Positions 22,752 through 33,910 are shown, counted from the first letter of the stretch. The stretch is 64,000 nt of DNA from Cyrtodaria siliqua (GCA_037043455.1 JAWPHD010001348.1:186001-250000), one strand, 5' to 3'. Numbers and translations: made by a program. Notes: generated from the letters alone by a model not told the origin.

Positions 22752-23310
22752 AGTTTGTTTGTTTGTTTGTATGGTGTTTTACGTCATTTTTAACACATGT
22801 AAGTTTATATATGACGGTCGAATTTTTATGTGGTGGATTCAGACCCCCCAATATTCCTGGGTAAAACCGGTCGTGTACACCTCCCGCCATCCACAATAAT
22901 CGACACTTCCTCACTTCCAATAAATACTGAAAAGGTGATCCCTTGTAAGCATCAAACAGAAACAAGAGAGAGCAGACTCGGTGGTTTTATTGAGTCTGTT
23001 CATAAGAGGTAATTATAAGATGCAACACATTGACTCCTAGCACCGGCTTAAGCGATATTCCACTTAGCAACACAGAATGGGCTTGATGATCCCAAAGGAC
23101 CAATAAATAATGACACTACAGATCTGTAGTCAGGGCAATGTTTACGGCCGCCACACAGCACAAAACAAACGCTAGGGTGAATGTCAATAAATACCGGAAA
23201 GTTGATCCCTTGAAAGCATCAAACACAAACAAGAGAGAAAAGTCGAGCTTTCAGTGAGATTCGAACTCGCAGCGGTGAGAGGCGAGAATGTTTACAACGC
23301 GAGCAGGAAG
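22752..23310 (-). mobile_element. tRNA-derived SINE split by a family A insertion (block copy 1)
   Basis: The minus-strand SINE body (plus-strand GTGTTTTACGTCATTTTTAA, then TTCCTGGGTAAAACCGG) runs to CACTT at about 22917. It stops, and resumes at 23241 with AGTCGAGCTTTCAGTGAGAT, TTCGAACTCGCAGCGGTGAG and AGGCGAGAATG, the B-box part of the tRNA head. An unbroken member (11.39-11.61 kb) has CACTTACAAGTCGAG across this point. Confidence 0.85.
22919..23240 (+). mobile_element. Family A insertion with ~55-bp terminal direct repeats (copy 1)
   Basis: It begins with AATAAATACTGAAAAGGTGA and ends with a second copy of that block starting at 23186 (AATAAATACCGGAAAGTTGA), 267 bases later. Between them are the AGACTC...GAGTCT hairpin, the CTAGCACCGGCTTAAGCG block, GATGATCCCAAAGGACCA, a CTACAGATCTGTAGTC palindrome and the CGGCCGCCACACAGCAC block. 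It is one monomer plus about a fifth of the next. No coding capacity. Confidence 0.85.
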
Positions 23311-23339
23311 AGTGATCGGTGTTAAGAATAATACAAATA

Positions 23340-23483
23340 AAACCCTCATAGTGTAATTCAGTTTAATTTGAATTGAGTTGAATTGAATTGGGTTTTAAGG
23401 CGCACCAACAGATGAAAGGTTATATGGCGCCTAACAGGCATGAACATGCCAGGCTCATCCTCCATGTACACCAACGACAAATA
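23340..23483. repeat. Family D repeat (copy 1)
   Basis: GAATTGGGTTTTAAGGCGCA, CCAACAGATGAAAGGTTATA and TGGCGCCTAACAGGCATGAA define a segment found three times in the mosaic. Similar pieces lie at about 25350-25490 and 27860-28005. It may be part of an older interspersed repeat; no coding content was recognised. Confidence 0.6.
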
Positions 23484-23686
23484 TACTGGCGGTCAATGAA
23501 AACAGACCAGTATATTGTATGGGTGTTAAATTTTTTATTTCTTAAGTAATTTATAATAATAAGTGCAAATTTTGAAATTGAAGAATATTTGTTACCAATT
23601 GTAAACATTGATTGATTATATATTACTTCAGCAATACAATTTGACACCCAAATAATCTACTGGTGTGTTTTCATTGACAGCCAGTA
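23484..23686. mobile_element. 203-bp MITE with TA flanks (copy 1)
   Basis: Ends TACTGGCGGTCAATGAAAAC and GTTTTCATTGACAGCCAGTA form imperfect inverted termini of about 29 bases, flanked by TA on each side. A second inner inverted pair (GGGTGTTAAATTT and AATTTGACACCC) extends the foldback. Size, TA flanks and lack of coding capacity fit a Tc1/mariner-type MITE; the superfamily call is inference from the TA target alone. Confidence 0.75.
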
Positions 23687-24759
23687 TACAAAGTATCACA
23701 GAGAGATATATGACTATCGGCAATGGCAGACTACATGCAAATCAATGTGGAAGAATACACCAGTTTTGTTAGACCTAATCTAGTACAGCAATTTTAACAG
23801 TTTCTGAAAAGAAGGATTTTGAAAGTTTTTCCTTCATTAATTATCTCTTAAAATTAACATATGGGGCTAGAACCTACACATTCAGGTCAGTAGACAAGTA
23901 ATAGACGATGCTGTTCTCTTTTTTTTTTAAATTTATTTAATTTTTTAATTTTTATATCCCTGTGGCTTTATTTGTCAAAAGATGATTATCCCTGTGAATT
24001 CAAAAACGATAACACATATCATATTCTCTTTTAACGTAATCGGATGTCGATCAAAATTGCCCACAGTACTTGTATTTCCAACTGAAGTAATTTAGTACCC
24101 ACGCATAGTTCTAATATTACTAATTGACATTCTATCAAAAAAAAAAACACTTTCAGAACAGCATTTAGCATTTTGCGACAATTGCAAATTGAAGTAATTA
24201 TAAAAAACTGTTCCTTGAACTTTCCAGAACAAGGACGTAAAACTTATTCTTAGAAAAAGGGCAGTGATTTATGCTGACGCAGCATTTTTTATTATAAAGA
24301 TAGAAATCAGTAATACATGTATCACCATTTCAGAAGAAGATAACATTGATGTCATTTATGCATTGAATGCACTAAAGTGAAATAAATTATACAAGAAAAT
24401 GTGTACACTTTATATTATATATCAAATAGTAAAACACTTTGATTCACAACTAGATGAAGTATGTTTGGGGGCTATTATGTACTAAAGTGAGATAAATTAT
24501 ACAAGAAAATGTGTAACTTCATTTTATATTATATATTAAATAGTAAAACACGTTGATTCACAACTAGATGAAGTATGTTTGGGGGCTATTATAATATGAC
24601 GTTGACATCGTCATACATAATTAAACGGAACATCTAGCCTACGCCATGTGTATGACAACGTGTACAACAAACACGTTTAATTGTTCACTTCTTTTCTTTT
24701 GAAAACATTCTAATGTCTGAATCGAGGAACGTATTAAGGGACTGAATACGATCTGGAAG

Positions 24760-25320
24760 TTTGTTTGTTTGTTTGTATGGTGTTTTACGTCATTTTCAAC
24801 ACATGTAAGTTTATATATGACGGTCGAATTTTTATGTGGTGGATGCAAACCACCCACTATTGTCTGGGTAGTACCGGTACTGTATACCTCCCGAAATTCC
24901 ACAAGAATCGACACTTCCTCACTTTCAATAAATACTGAAAAGGTGATCCCTTGTAAGCATCAAACACAAACAAGAGAGAGCAGACTCGGTGGTTTTATTG
25001 AGTCTGTTCATAAGAGGTAATTATAAGATGCAACACATTGACTCCTAGCACCGGCTTAAGCGATATTCCACTTAGCAACACAGAATGGGCTTGATGATCC
25101 CAAAGGACCAATAAATAATGACACTACAGATCTGTAGTCAGGGCAATGTTTACGGCCGCCACACAGCACAAAACAAACGCTAGGGTGAATGTCAATAAAT
25201 ACCGAAAAGTTGATCCCTTGGAAGCATCAAACACAAACAAGAGAGAAAAGTCGAGCTTTCAGTGAGATTCGAACTCGCAGCGGTGAGAGGCGAGAAGGTT
25301 TACAACGCGAGCTGGAAGAG
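24760..25320 (-). mobile_element. tRNA-derived SINE split by a family A insertion (block copy 2)
   Basis: Same arrangement as 22752-23310. The SINE 3' body ends at 24926 and the head resumes at 25249 with AGTCGAGC. The (TTTG)n run before the body (24759-24778) is the SINE tail side. Confidence 0.85.
24927..25248 (+). mobile_element. Family A insertion with ~55-bp terminal direct repeats (copy 2)
   Basis: As in block copy 1: first terminal block at 24927, second at 25194 (267 bases apart), same internal blocks, same position in the SINE. Confidence 0.85.
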
Positions 25321-25491
25321 TGATCGGTATTAAGAATAATACAAATAAAACCCTCATAGTGTAATTCAGTTTAATTTGAATTGAGTTGAATTGAATTGGG
25401 TTTTAAGGCGCACCAACAGATGAAAGGTTATATGGCGCCCAACAGGCATGAACATGCCAGGCTCATCCTCCATGTACATCAACGACAAATA

Positions 25492-25694
25492 TACTGGCGG
25501 TCAATGAAAACAGACCAGTATATTGTATGGGTGTTAATTTTTTTATTTCTTAAGTAATTTATAATAATAAGTGCAAATTTTGAAATTGAAGAATATTTGT
25601 TACCAATTGTAAACATTGATTGATTATATATTACTTCAGCAATACAATTTGACACCCAAATAATCTACTGGTGTGTTTTCATTGACAGCCAGTA
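25492..25694. mobile_element. 203-bp MITE with TA flanks (copy 2)
   Basis: Copy of 23484-23686 at 2,008-bp spacing, carried along by duplication of the 2-kb block. Length and ends are identical. Confidence 0.75.
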
Positions 25695-26335
25695 TACAAA
25701 GTATCACAGAGAGATATATGACTATCGGCAATGGCAGACTACATGCAAATCAATGTGGAAGAATACACCAGTTTTGTTAGACCTAATCTAGTACAGCAAT
25801 TTTAACAGTTTCTGAAAAGAAGGTTTTTGAAAGTTTTTCCTTTATTAATTATCTCTTAAAATTAACATATGGGGCTAGAACCTACACATTCAGGTCAGTA
25901 GACAAGTAATAGACGATGCTGTTCTCTTTTTTTTTAAAATTTATTTAATTTTTAATTTTTATATCCCTGTGGCTTTATTTGTCAAAAGATGATTATCCCT
26001 GTGAATTCAAAAACGATAACACATATCATATTCTCTTTTAACGTAATCGGATGTCGATCAAAATTGCCCACAGTACTTGTATTTCCAACTGAAGTAATTT
26101 AGTACCCACGCATAGTTCTAATATTACTAATTGACATTCTATCAAAAAACACTTTCAGAACAGCATTTAACATTTTGCGACAATTGCAAATTGAAGTAAT
26201 TATAAAAAACTGTTCCTTGAACTTTCCTGAACAAGGACGTAAAACTTATTCTTAGAAAAAGGGCAGTGATTTATGCTGACGCAGCATTTTTTATTATAAA
26301 GATAGAAATCAGTAATACATGTATTACCATTTCAG

Positions 26336-26747
26336 TTTACAGTTATCACATGTGTGTTTGGGGAACAGTCAAAACTGTTTTCCTGAGGTGGAGGGAATGG
26401 CAGTGTGAACTGTTTCCCGAGGCCGACAGGCCGAGGGAAACAGTTCACACTGGCATCCCCCGACACCAAGGGAAAACAGTTTTGACTGTTCCCCAAACAC
26501 ACATGTGATAACTGTTTAATTACCTGATTAATGTTACTGTACGAAACAGTGAAAATGAAAATTTGTTTTATAATGGCAACCTATGGTGAAAAAAGCAACA
26601 TGACGTCACGCAAACGAAATTCCAGCACGTGAGGGAAACAGTCGAAACTAAAGCCCGGTAACAGTTCGTTTTCACCGGGAACAGTCTTTTCCTTAGTGAA
26701 TTAGCAAGAAATGACGATATAGCATTTATATAGGAGATCAGGTAATA
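26336..26747. mobile_element. 412-bp foldback insertion
   Basis: Block copy 1 reads ...ACCATTTCAG directly into AAGAAGATAACATTG (about 24335), while copy 2 has 412 extra bases at that point. The left part of the insert is a giant hairpin (26339-26515). The right part has CACGTGAGGGAAACAGTC, CGGTAACAGTTCG and a TGACGTCA site, with several GGAACAGTC/GAAACAGT motifs related to the hairpin. The open frame 26266-26508 is an artefact of the palindrome. No transposase is encoded. Confidence 0.85.
26339..26515. repeat. Nested palindrome, 45-bp perfect outer arms
   Basis: The outer arms 26339-26383 and 26471-26515 are exactly complementary (key motif GTTTGGGGAACAGTCAAAAC). Inside them a second perfect pair CAGTGTGAACTGTTTCCC (26401-26418) and GGGAAACAGTTCACACTG (26435-26452) encloses GAGGCC-GACA-GGCC. 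The linkers between the two stems are partly complementary, so nearly the whole 177 bases can form one long hairpin. Confidence 0.95.
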
Positions 26748-27279
26748 AAAGAAGATAACATTGATATCATTTATGCATTGAATTCACTAAAGTGAAATAA
26801 ATTATACAAGAAAATGTGTACACTTTATATTATATATCAAATAGTAAAACACTTTGATTCACAACTAGATGAAGTATGTTTGGGGGCTATTATAATATGT
26901 ACTAAAGTGAGATAAATTATACAAGAAAATGTTTATTTGTATTAACTTCATTTTATATTACATATTAAATAGTAAAACACGTTGATTCACAACTAGTTGA
27001 AGTATGTTTGCGGGCTATTATAATATGTACTAAAGTGAGATAAATTGTACAAGAAAATATTTATTTGTATTAACTTCATTTTATATTACATATTAAATAG
27101 AAATACACGTTGATTCACAACTAGTTGAAGTATGTTTACGGGCTATTATAAAATGACGTTGACATCGTGTTACCTCGTGTATGACAAACACATTTCAATC
27201 GTTTACTTCTGTTCTTTTGAAAATATTCTAATGTCTGACTCGAGGAACGTATTAAAGGGACTGAATACGATCTGGAAGT

Positions 27280-27845
27280 TTGTTTGTTGGTTTGTTTGTT
27301 TGTATAGCGTTTTACGTCATTTTCAACACTTGTAAGGTTATATATGACGGTCGATTTTGTGGTAGAGGCAGACCACCCACTATTTCTGGGTAGCACCGGT
27401 ACTGTACACCTCTCGCCATCCGTAAGAATCGACACTTCCTCACTTACAATAAATACTGAAAAGGTGATCTCTTGGAAGCATTAAACACAAACAAGAGAGA
27501 AAAGTAGCAGACTCGGGTTTATTGAGTCTGTTCATAAGAGGTAATTATAAAATGCAACACCTCGCCTCCTAGCACCGGCTTAAGCGATATTCTACTTAGC
27601 AACACAGAATGGGCTTGATGATCCCAAAGGACCAATAAATAATGACACTACAGATCTGTAGTCGGTGCAACGTTTTACGGCCGCCACACAGCACAAAACA
27701 AACGTTAGTGTGAATGTCAATAAATACCGGAAAGTTGATCCCTTGAAAGCATCAAACACAAACAAGAGAGAAAAGTCGAGCTTTCAGTGAGATTCGAACT
27801 CGCAGCGGTGAGAGGCGAGAATGTTTACAACGCGAGCTGGAAGAG
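27280..27845 (-). mobile_element. tRNA-derived SINE split by a family A insertion (block copy 3)
   Basis: This has the clearest junction of the three: CACTTACA then AATAAATACTG at 27447/27448, with resumption at AGTCGAG at 27774. The preceding TTTG-rich tract (27279-27304) is expanded. Confidence 0.85.
27448..27773 (+). mobile_element. Family A insertion with ~55-bp terminal direct repeats (copy 3)
   Basis: Terminal blocks at 27448 and 27719 (271 bases apart). It retains GTAGCAGACTCGG where copies 1 and 2 have lost four bases, so this copy is closer to the consensus. Confidence 0.85.
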
Positions 27846-28110
27846 TGATCGGTATTAAGAATAATACAAATAAATTCCTCATAGTGTAATTCAGTTTAAT
27901 TTGAATTGAGTTGAATTGAATTGGGTTTTAAGGCGCACCAACAGATGAAAGGTTATATGGCGCCCAACAGGCATGAACATGCCAGGCTCATCCTGTATGT
28001 ACATCGAGATAAAATATGGAAAATGAACCTAGAATCTTCTCACCCTGAACTGCAGAGTTGCTGCAAATTCTATCGTAGAAACTCCATTTACGCTGGAGCC
28101 ACGTTTATTG

Positions 28111-28864
28111 TTTTTCTGCCACTACCCTTTTGATGAGAGCGAGATGGCACCTGAAACAATGCAGGGATCATGATGAAGACCTTTAATGAACATGAACAAA
28201 AAATGATAAAATGAACATGAATGGGTGGGGGGGGGGGGGGATTCTACCCCTCTGCCTACGCCTCCAAAGGGATCTGCAGTGGACCTATTCTTTGCCCCGT
28301 GACCACCGGTGCCCACGGGAACCACACGGGGCCAGTTTAATTTGAAATGTGCATAATTTGAATTGTGCATATGCTTTACATTCAGTCGCATGTTTGGTTT
28401 AATTACTGTTTATGGAATTGTTCGGTCTGGAAATCTCGACGACAAAGCTTGTGTTTCTAACTTAATCATAAATATTAATTATTTTTGGGTTATATTTCAA
28501 ACAGTTGTACATTTTTATTCAAATAAAGTGTACTCCATTTACAAAACAGGAATCTATAAGAGCCTTAAAGCATATCTTATGAAATATAATTACTGATTAC
28601 TCTCTTCTAGTTTCCAGACTAAACACTATCGTTAACACTAATTAAACGGTTCGCAACATGGAGCCCAGTTTACTGCATATGTTCATTAAATATGAAACAA
28701 AAACAAATTTCGATGGATTTATTCAATTTGGATCGACGCATACACTCATTCCAAATCGCCTTCAGTCCCTTTAATCAATTTCTCATACGTAAGATAAATA
28801 CATATTTAGATTTTACAACTTACAATGTCACGAACAGCGTTTCATTGTAGCACTGTTGTGAGAG
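28111..28864. other. No gene seen; 14-base G run
   Basis: It contains an uninterrupted G run at 28227-28240 followed by a short GC-rich segment (CTCTGCCTACGCCTCCAAAG, CCCGTGACCACCGGTGCCCA). The open frame 28122-28391 (reverse) crosses the G run and has no recognisable domain. The remainder is AT-rich. Confidence 0.5.
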
Positions 28865-29100
28865 TATCCGTGGCCGAGGGGTTAACGACGTTGCGCTATA
28901 AACCTTCTCGCCTCTCACCTCTGCGGGATCGAATCCCACTGGGAACTGAAATTGTGAGAAAGTATCGATGCTTACGATTCTTACGGATAGTGGGAGGTGT
29001 ACAGTACTGGTTCTACCCAGGAATAAGAGAATGGTCTGCCTCCACCACAGAAAATCGATCGTCATACATAGCCTACAATGTGCTGAAATGATGTTAAAAA
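28865..29100 (+). mobile_element. tRNA-derived SINE, most complete copy
   Basis: The 5' head carries a Pol III A box in CCGTGGCCGAGGGGTTAACG (from 28869) and a B-box relative GGATCGAATCC at 28926-28936, resembling a Leu/Ser-type tRNA with a long variable arm. The body has GGGAGGTGTACAGTACTGGT, TCTACCCAGGAATAAG and TGGTCTGCCTCCACCACAG. The tail region has ATGATGTTAAAAACCATTC followed by an AAC-rich end. Length is about 235 bases. Mollusc SINEs often share conserved central domains; whether this body is one of the named ones needs a database comparison. Confidence 0.85.
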
Positions 29101-29696
29101 CCATTCAACAAAAGCAACAACAACACAATGTCTGAACGGCTTCCATACAATTAGATCACAATGTTTCTGTACTCTAAACTGAACAACGTAATTTGGAAAA
29201 ACAAATATTGTTTAAAACAATCGTTTTGGTGTCTTGTTTCATTTATTCATGCATACGCTCTGTTTTGAATTTATTTATGCATGCATACGTTTTGTTTTCA
29301 AATTAATGAAAACAAGTTTTCGATTTTATCTTTCAGAACTTCAGATTAAACTTTGATTATATTCATGGATCGCGAAAATCAAAATGATTACTGCTGATTT
29401 ATTTATAATCGTTATCATTTGTAAACAGTCATTATGCAAATTAATCTGTTCTTAAACAGCTGTATTACTAATTGAATATTAAGTCCATGTTGCCTCATTC
29501 GACATAGCAAATGTCGATATAAAAGCAGGACATGTAGCATTTAAGGACCACAGTCAACCACAAACACGCCGCACTGAAACAAACAACAACTACAAAGATG
29601 AATAAAAGCCATGACATGACATCACAAACATAAAAGGGTTGACAATAGGGCTTTTGCCTTGGAACGGTCATTGACAAAAAAGGCCGCTGGGGGTTT

Positions 29697-32600
29697 CGAG
29701 GAAAGAGTCATTGGATGTTGTCTCATTCAACAACACAACACTAAAAGAAAAAACGTTAGAGGGAAGGGCCATTGGATGTTGTCTTATTCGACATACCAAC
29801 GTATAGTCATTGGATGTTGCCTCATTCGACATAATAACGTTAGGGGAAATAGTCATTGTCTGTTGTCTTATTCGACATAACAACACTAGAGGAAAGAGTC
29901 ACTGGATGGTGTCTCATTCGACATAACAACACTAGAGGAAAGAGTCACTGGATGGTGTCTCATTCGACATAACAACACTAGAGGAAAGAGTCACTGGATG
30001 GTGTCTCATTCGACATAACAACACTAGAGGAAAGAGTCACTGGATGGTGTCTCATTCGACATAACAACACTAGAGGAAAGAGTCACTGGATGGTGTCTCA
30101 TTCGACATAACAACACTAGAGGAAAGCGTCACTGGATGGTGTCTCATTCGAAATAACAACACTAGAGGAAAGAGTCACTGGATGGTGTCTCATTCGACAT
30201 AACAACACTAGAGGAAAGCGTCACTGGATGGTGTCTCATTCGACATAACAACACTAGAGGAAAGCGTCACTGGATGGTGTCTCATTCGACATAACCACAC
30301 TAGAGGAAAGAGTCACTGGATGGTGTCTCATTCGACATAACAACACTAGAGGAAAGAGCCATTGGATGGTGTCTCATTCGACATAACAACACTAGAGGAA
30401 AGAGTCACTGGATGGTGTCTCATTCGAAATAACAACACTAGAGGAAAGAGTCACTGGGTGGTGTCTCATTCGACATAACAACACTAGAGGAAAGAGTCAC
30501 TGGATGTCTCATTCGACATAACAACACTAGAGGAAAGAGTCACTTGGTGGTGTCTCATTCGACATAACAACACTAGAGAGAAGAGTCACTGGATGGTGTC
30601 TCATTCGACATAACAACACTAGAGGAAAGAGTCACTGGATGGTGTCTCATTCGAAATAACAAAACTAGAGGAAAGAGTCACTGGATGGTGTCTCATTCGA
30701 CATAACAACACTAGAGGAAAGAGTCACTGGATGGTGTCTCATTCGACATAACAACACTAGAGGAAAGAGTCACTGGATGGTGTCTCATTCGACATAACAA
30801 CACTAGAGGAAAGAGTCACTGGATGGTGTCTCATTCGACATAACAACACTAGAGGAAAGCGTCACTGGATGGTGTCTCATTCGAAATAACAACACTAGAG
30901 GAAAGAGTCACTGGATGGTGTCTCATTCGACATAACAACACTAGAGGAAAGCGTCACTGGATGGTGTCTCATTCGACATAACAACACTAGAGGAAAGCGT
31001 CACTGGATGGTGTCTCATTCGACATAACCACACTAGAGGAAAGAGTCACTGGATGGTGTCTCATTCGACATAACAACACTAGAGGAAAGAGCCATTGGAT
31101 GGTGTCTCATTCGACATAACAACACTAGAGGAAAGAGTCACTGGATGGTGTCTCATTCGAAATAACAACACTAGAGGAAAGAGTCACTGGGTGGTGTCTC
31201 ATTCGACATAACAACACTAGAGGAAAGAGTCACTGGATGTCTCATTCGACATAACAACACTAGAGGAAAGAGTCACTTGGTGGTGTCTCATTCGACATAA
31301 CAACACTAGAGGAAAGAGTCACTGGATGGTGTCTCATTCGACATAACAACACTAGAGGAAAGAGTCACTGGATGGTGTCTCATTCGAAATAACAAAACTA
31401 GAGGAAAGAGTCACTGGGTGGTGTCTCATTCGACATAACAACACTAGAGGAAAGAGTCACTGGATGGTGTCTCATTCGACCTAACAACACTAGAGGAAAG
31501 CGTCACTGGATGGTGTCTCATTCGACATAACAACACTAGAGGAAAGCGTCACTGGATGGTGTCTCATTCGACATAACAACACTAGAGGAAAGCGTCACTG
31601 GATGGTGTCTCATTCGACATAACAACACTAGAGGAAAGCATCACTGGATGGTGTCTCATTCGACATAACAACACTAGAGGAAAGCGTCACTGGATGGTGT
31701 CTCATTCGACATAACAACACTAGAGGAAAGAGTCACTGGATGGTGTCTCATTCGACATAACAACACTAGAGGAAAGAGTCACTGGATGGTGTCTCATTCG
31801 ACATAACAACACTAGAGGAAAGCGTCACTGGATGGTGTCTCATTCGACATAACAACACTAGAGGAAAGAGTCACTGGATGGTGTCTCATTCGACATAACA
31901 ACACTAGAGGAAAGAGTCACTGGATGGTGTCTCATTCGACATAACAACACTAGAGGAAAGAGTCACTGGATGGTGTCTCATTCGACATAACAACACTAGA
32001 GGAAAGAGTCACTGGATGGTGTCTCATTCGACATAACAACACTAGAGGAAAGCGTCACTGGATGGTGTCTCATTCGAAATAACAACACTAGAGGAAAGAG
32101 TCACTGGATGGTGTCTCATTCGACATAACAACACTAGAGGAAAGCGTCACTGGATGGTGTCTCATTCGACATAACCACACTAGAGGAAAGAGTCACTGGA
32201 TGGTGTCTCATTCGACATAACAACACTAGAGGAAAGAGCCATTGGATGGTGTCTCATTCGACATAACAACACTAGAGGAAAGAGTCACTGGATGGTGTCT
32301 CATTCGAAATAACAACACTAGAGGAAAGAGTCACTGGGTGGTGTCTCATTCGACATAACAACACTAGAGGAAAGAGTCACTGGATGTCTCATTCGACATA
32401 ACAACACTAGAGGAAAGAGTCACTTGGTGGTGTCTCATTCGACATAACAACACTAGAGGAAAGAGTCACTGGATGGTGTCTCATTCGACATAACAACACT
32501 AGAGGAAAGAGTCACTGGATGGTGTCTCATTCGAAATAACAAAACTAGAGGAAAGAGTCACTGGATGGTGTCTCATTCGACATAACAACACTAGAGGAAA

Positions 32601-33910
32601 GAGTCACTGGATGGTGTCTCATTCGACATAACAACACTAGAGGAAAGAGTCACTGGATGGTGTCTCATTCGACATAACAACACTAGAGGAAAGAGTCACT
32701 GGATGGTGTCTCATTCGACATAACAACACTAGAGGAAAGCGTCACTGGATGGTGTCTCATTCGAAATAACAACACTAGAGGAAAGAGTCACTGGATGGTG
32801 TCTCATTCGACATAACAACACTAGAGGAAAGCGTCACTGGATGGTGTCTCATTCGACATAACAACACTAGAGGAAAGCGTCACTGGATGGTGTCTCATTC
32901 GACATAACCACACTAGAGGAAAGAGTCACTGGATGGTGTCTCATTCGACATAACAACACTAGAGGAAAGAGCCATTGGATGGTGTCTCATTCGACATAAC
33001 AACACTAGAGGAAAGAGTCACTGGATGGTGTCTCATTCGAAATAACAACACTAGAGGAAAGAGTCACTGGGTGGTGTCTCATTCGACATAACAACACTAG
33101 AGGAAAGAGTCACTGGATGTCTCATTCGACATAACAACACTAGAGGAAAGAGTCACTTGGTGGTGTCTCATTCGACATAACAACACTAGAGGAAAGAGTC
33201 ACTGGATGGTGTCTCATTCGACATAACAACACTAGAGGAAAGAGTCACTGGATGGTGTCTCATTCGAAATAACAAAACTAGAGGAAAGAGTCACTGGGTG
33301 GTGTCTCATTCGACATAACAACACTAGAGGAAAGAGTCACTGGATGGTGTCTCATTCGACCTAACAACACTAGAGGAAAGCGTCACTGGATGGTGTCTCA
33401 TTCGACATAACAACACTAGAGGAAAGCGTCACTGGATGGTGTCTCATTCGACATAACAACACTAGAGGAAAGCGTCACTGGATGGTGTCTCATTCGACAT
33501 AACAACACTAGAGGAAAGCATCACTGGATGGTGTCTCATTCGACATAACAACACTAGAGGAAAGCGTCACTGGATGGTGTCTCATTCGACATAACAACAC
33601 TAGAGGAAAGAGTCACTGGATGGTGTCTCATTCGACATAACAACACTAGAGGAAAGAGTCACTGGATGGTGTCTCATTCGACATAACAACACTAGAGGAA
33701 AGCGTCACTGGATGGTGTCTCATTCGACATAACAACACTAGAGGAAAGCGTCACTGGATGGTGTCTCATTCGACATAACAACACTAGAGGAAAGAGTCAC
33801 TGGATGGTGTCTCATTCGACATAACAACACTAGAGGAAAGAGTCACTGGATGGTGTCTCATTCGACATAACAATGCTAGAGGAAAGATTCATTGGATGTT
33901 GTCTCATTCG
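29697..33910. repeat. 46-bp minisatellite, about 90 copies
   Basis: The unit is CACTAGAGGAAAGAGTCACT-GGATGGTGTCTCATTCGACA-TAACAA. Central units are nearly identical, with recurring variants: AGCGTC for AGAGTC, CGAAAT for CGACAT, CTGGGTGG for CTGGATGG, AGAGCCATTGG, and a 43-base unit lacking three bases of GGTGTC. The first and last few units are much more diverged. All frames are closed. Confidence 0.97.

Larger units (their letters stand above)
22626..24632. repeat. 2-kb mosaic block, tandem copy 1
   Basis: From the CCTACGCCATGTGTATGACA anchor the sequence repeats about 2,007 bases later with few differences. Contents in order: unique lead-in, SINE split by a family A insertion, family D repeat (GGCGCACCAACAGATGAAAG), a 203-bp MITE, about 240 bases without recognised content, the CTGTGGCTTTATTTGTC block, and two ~120-bp subrepeats. 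Confidence 0.88.
24633..27160. repeat. 2-kb mosaic block, tandem copy 2 (enlarged)
   Basis: Same order as copy 1 but about 2.5 kb long. The extra length is a 412-bp insertion at 26336-26747 and an additional ~120-bp subrepeat near its right end (subrepeats at about 26786, 26899 and 27018). Confidence 0.86.
27161..28110. repeat. 2-kb mosaic block, tandem copy 3 (truncated)
   Basis: It repeats the lead-in, split SINE, family A insertion and family D repeat. It then departs from the other copies near 28005, where they carry a MITE. After that point this copy continues with sequence not seen in copies 1 and 2. Confidence 0.82.

Noticed and set aside
22919..23240. Family A as a miniature LTR retrotransposon (TRIM)
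   Set aside because: The terminal blocks are direct repeats, but the tandem dimer at 14.1-14.65 kb and the lack of a clear target duplication, primer-binding site or polypurine tract favour a partial tandem unit.
26266..26508. 80-codon ORF
   Set aside because: It runs through the perfect palindrome of the foldback insertion and exists only because of it.
29668..29886. Short ORFs on both strands at the start of the 46-bp array
   Set aside because: They are translations of diverged minisatellite units and end where the homogeneous array begins.
29697..33910. Possible CRISPR array (46-bp repeats)
   Set aside because: The units adjoin with no unique spacers, the variation is scattered over the unit, and the surroundings are eukaryotic transposon sequence.
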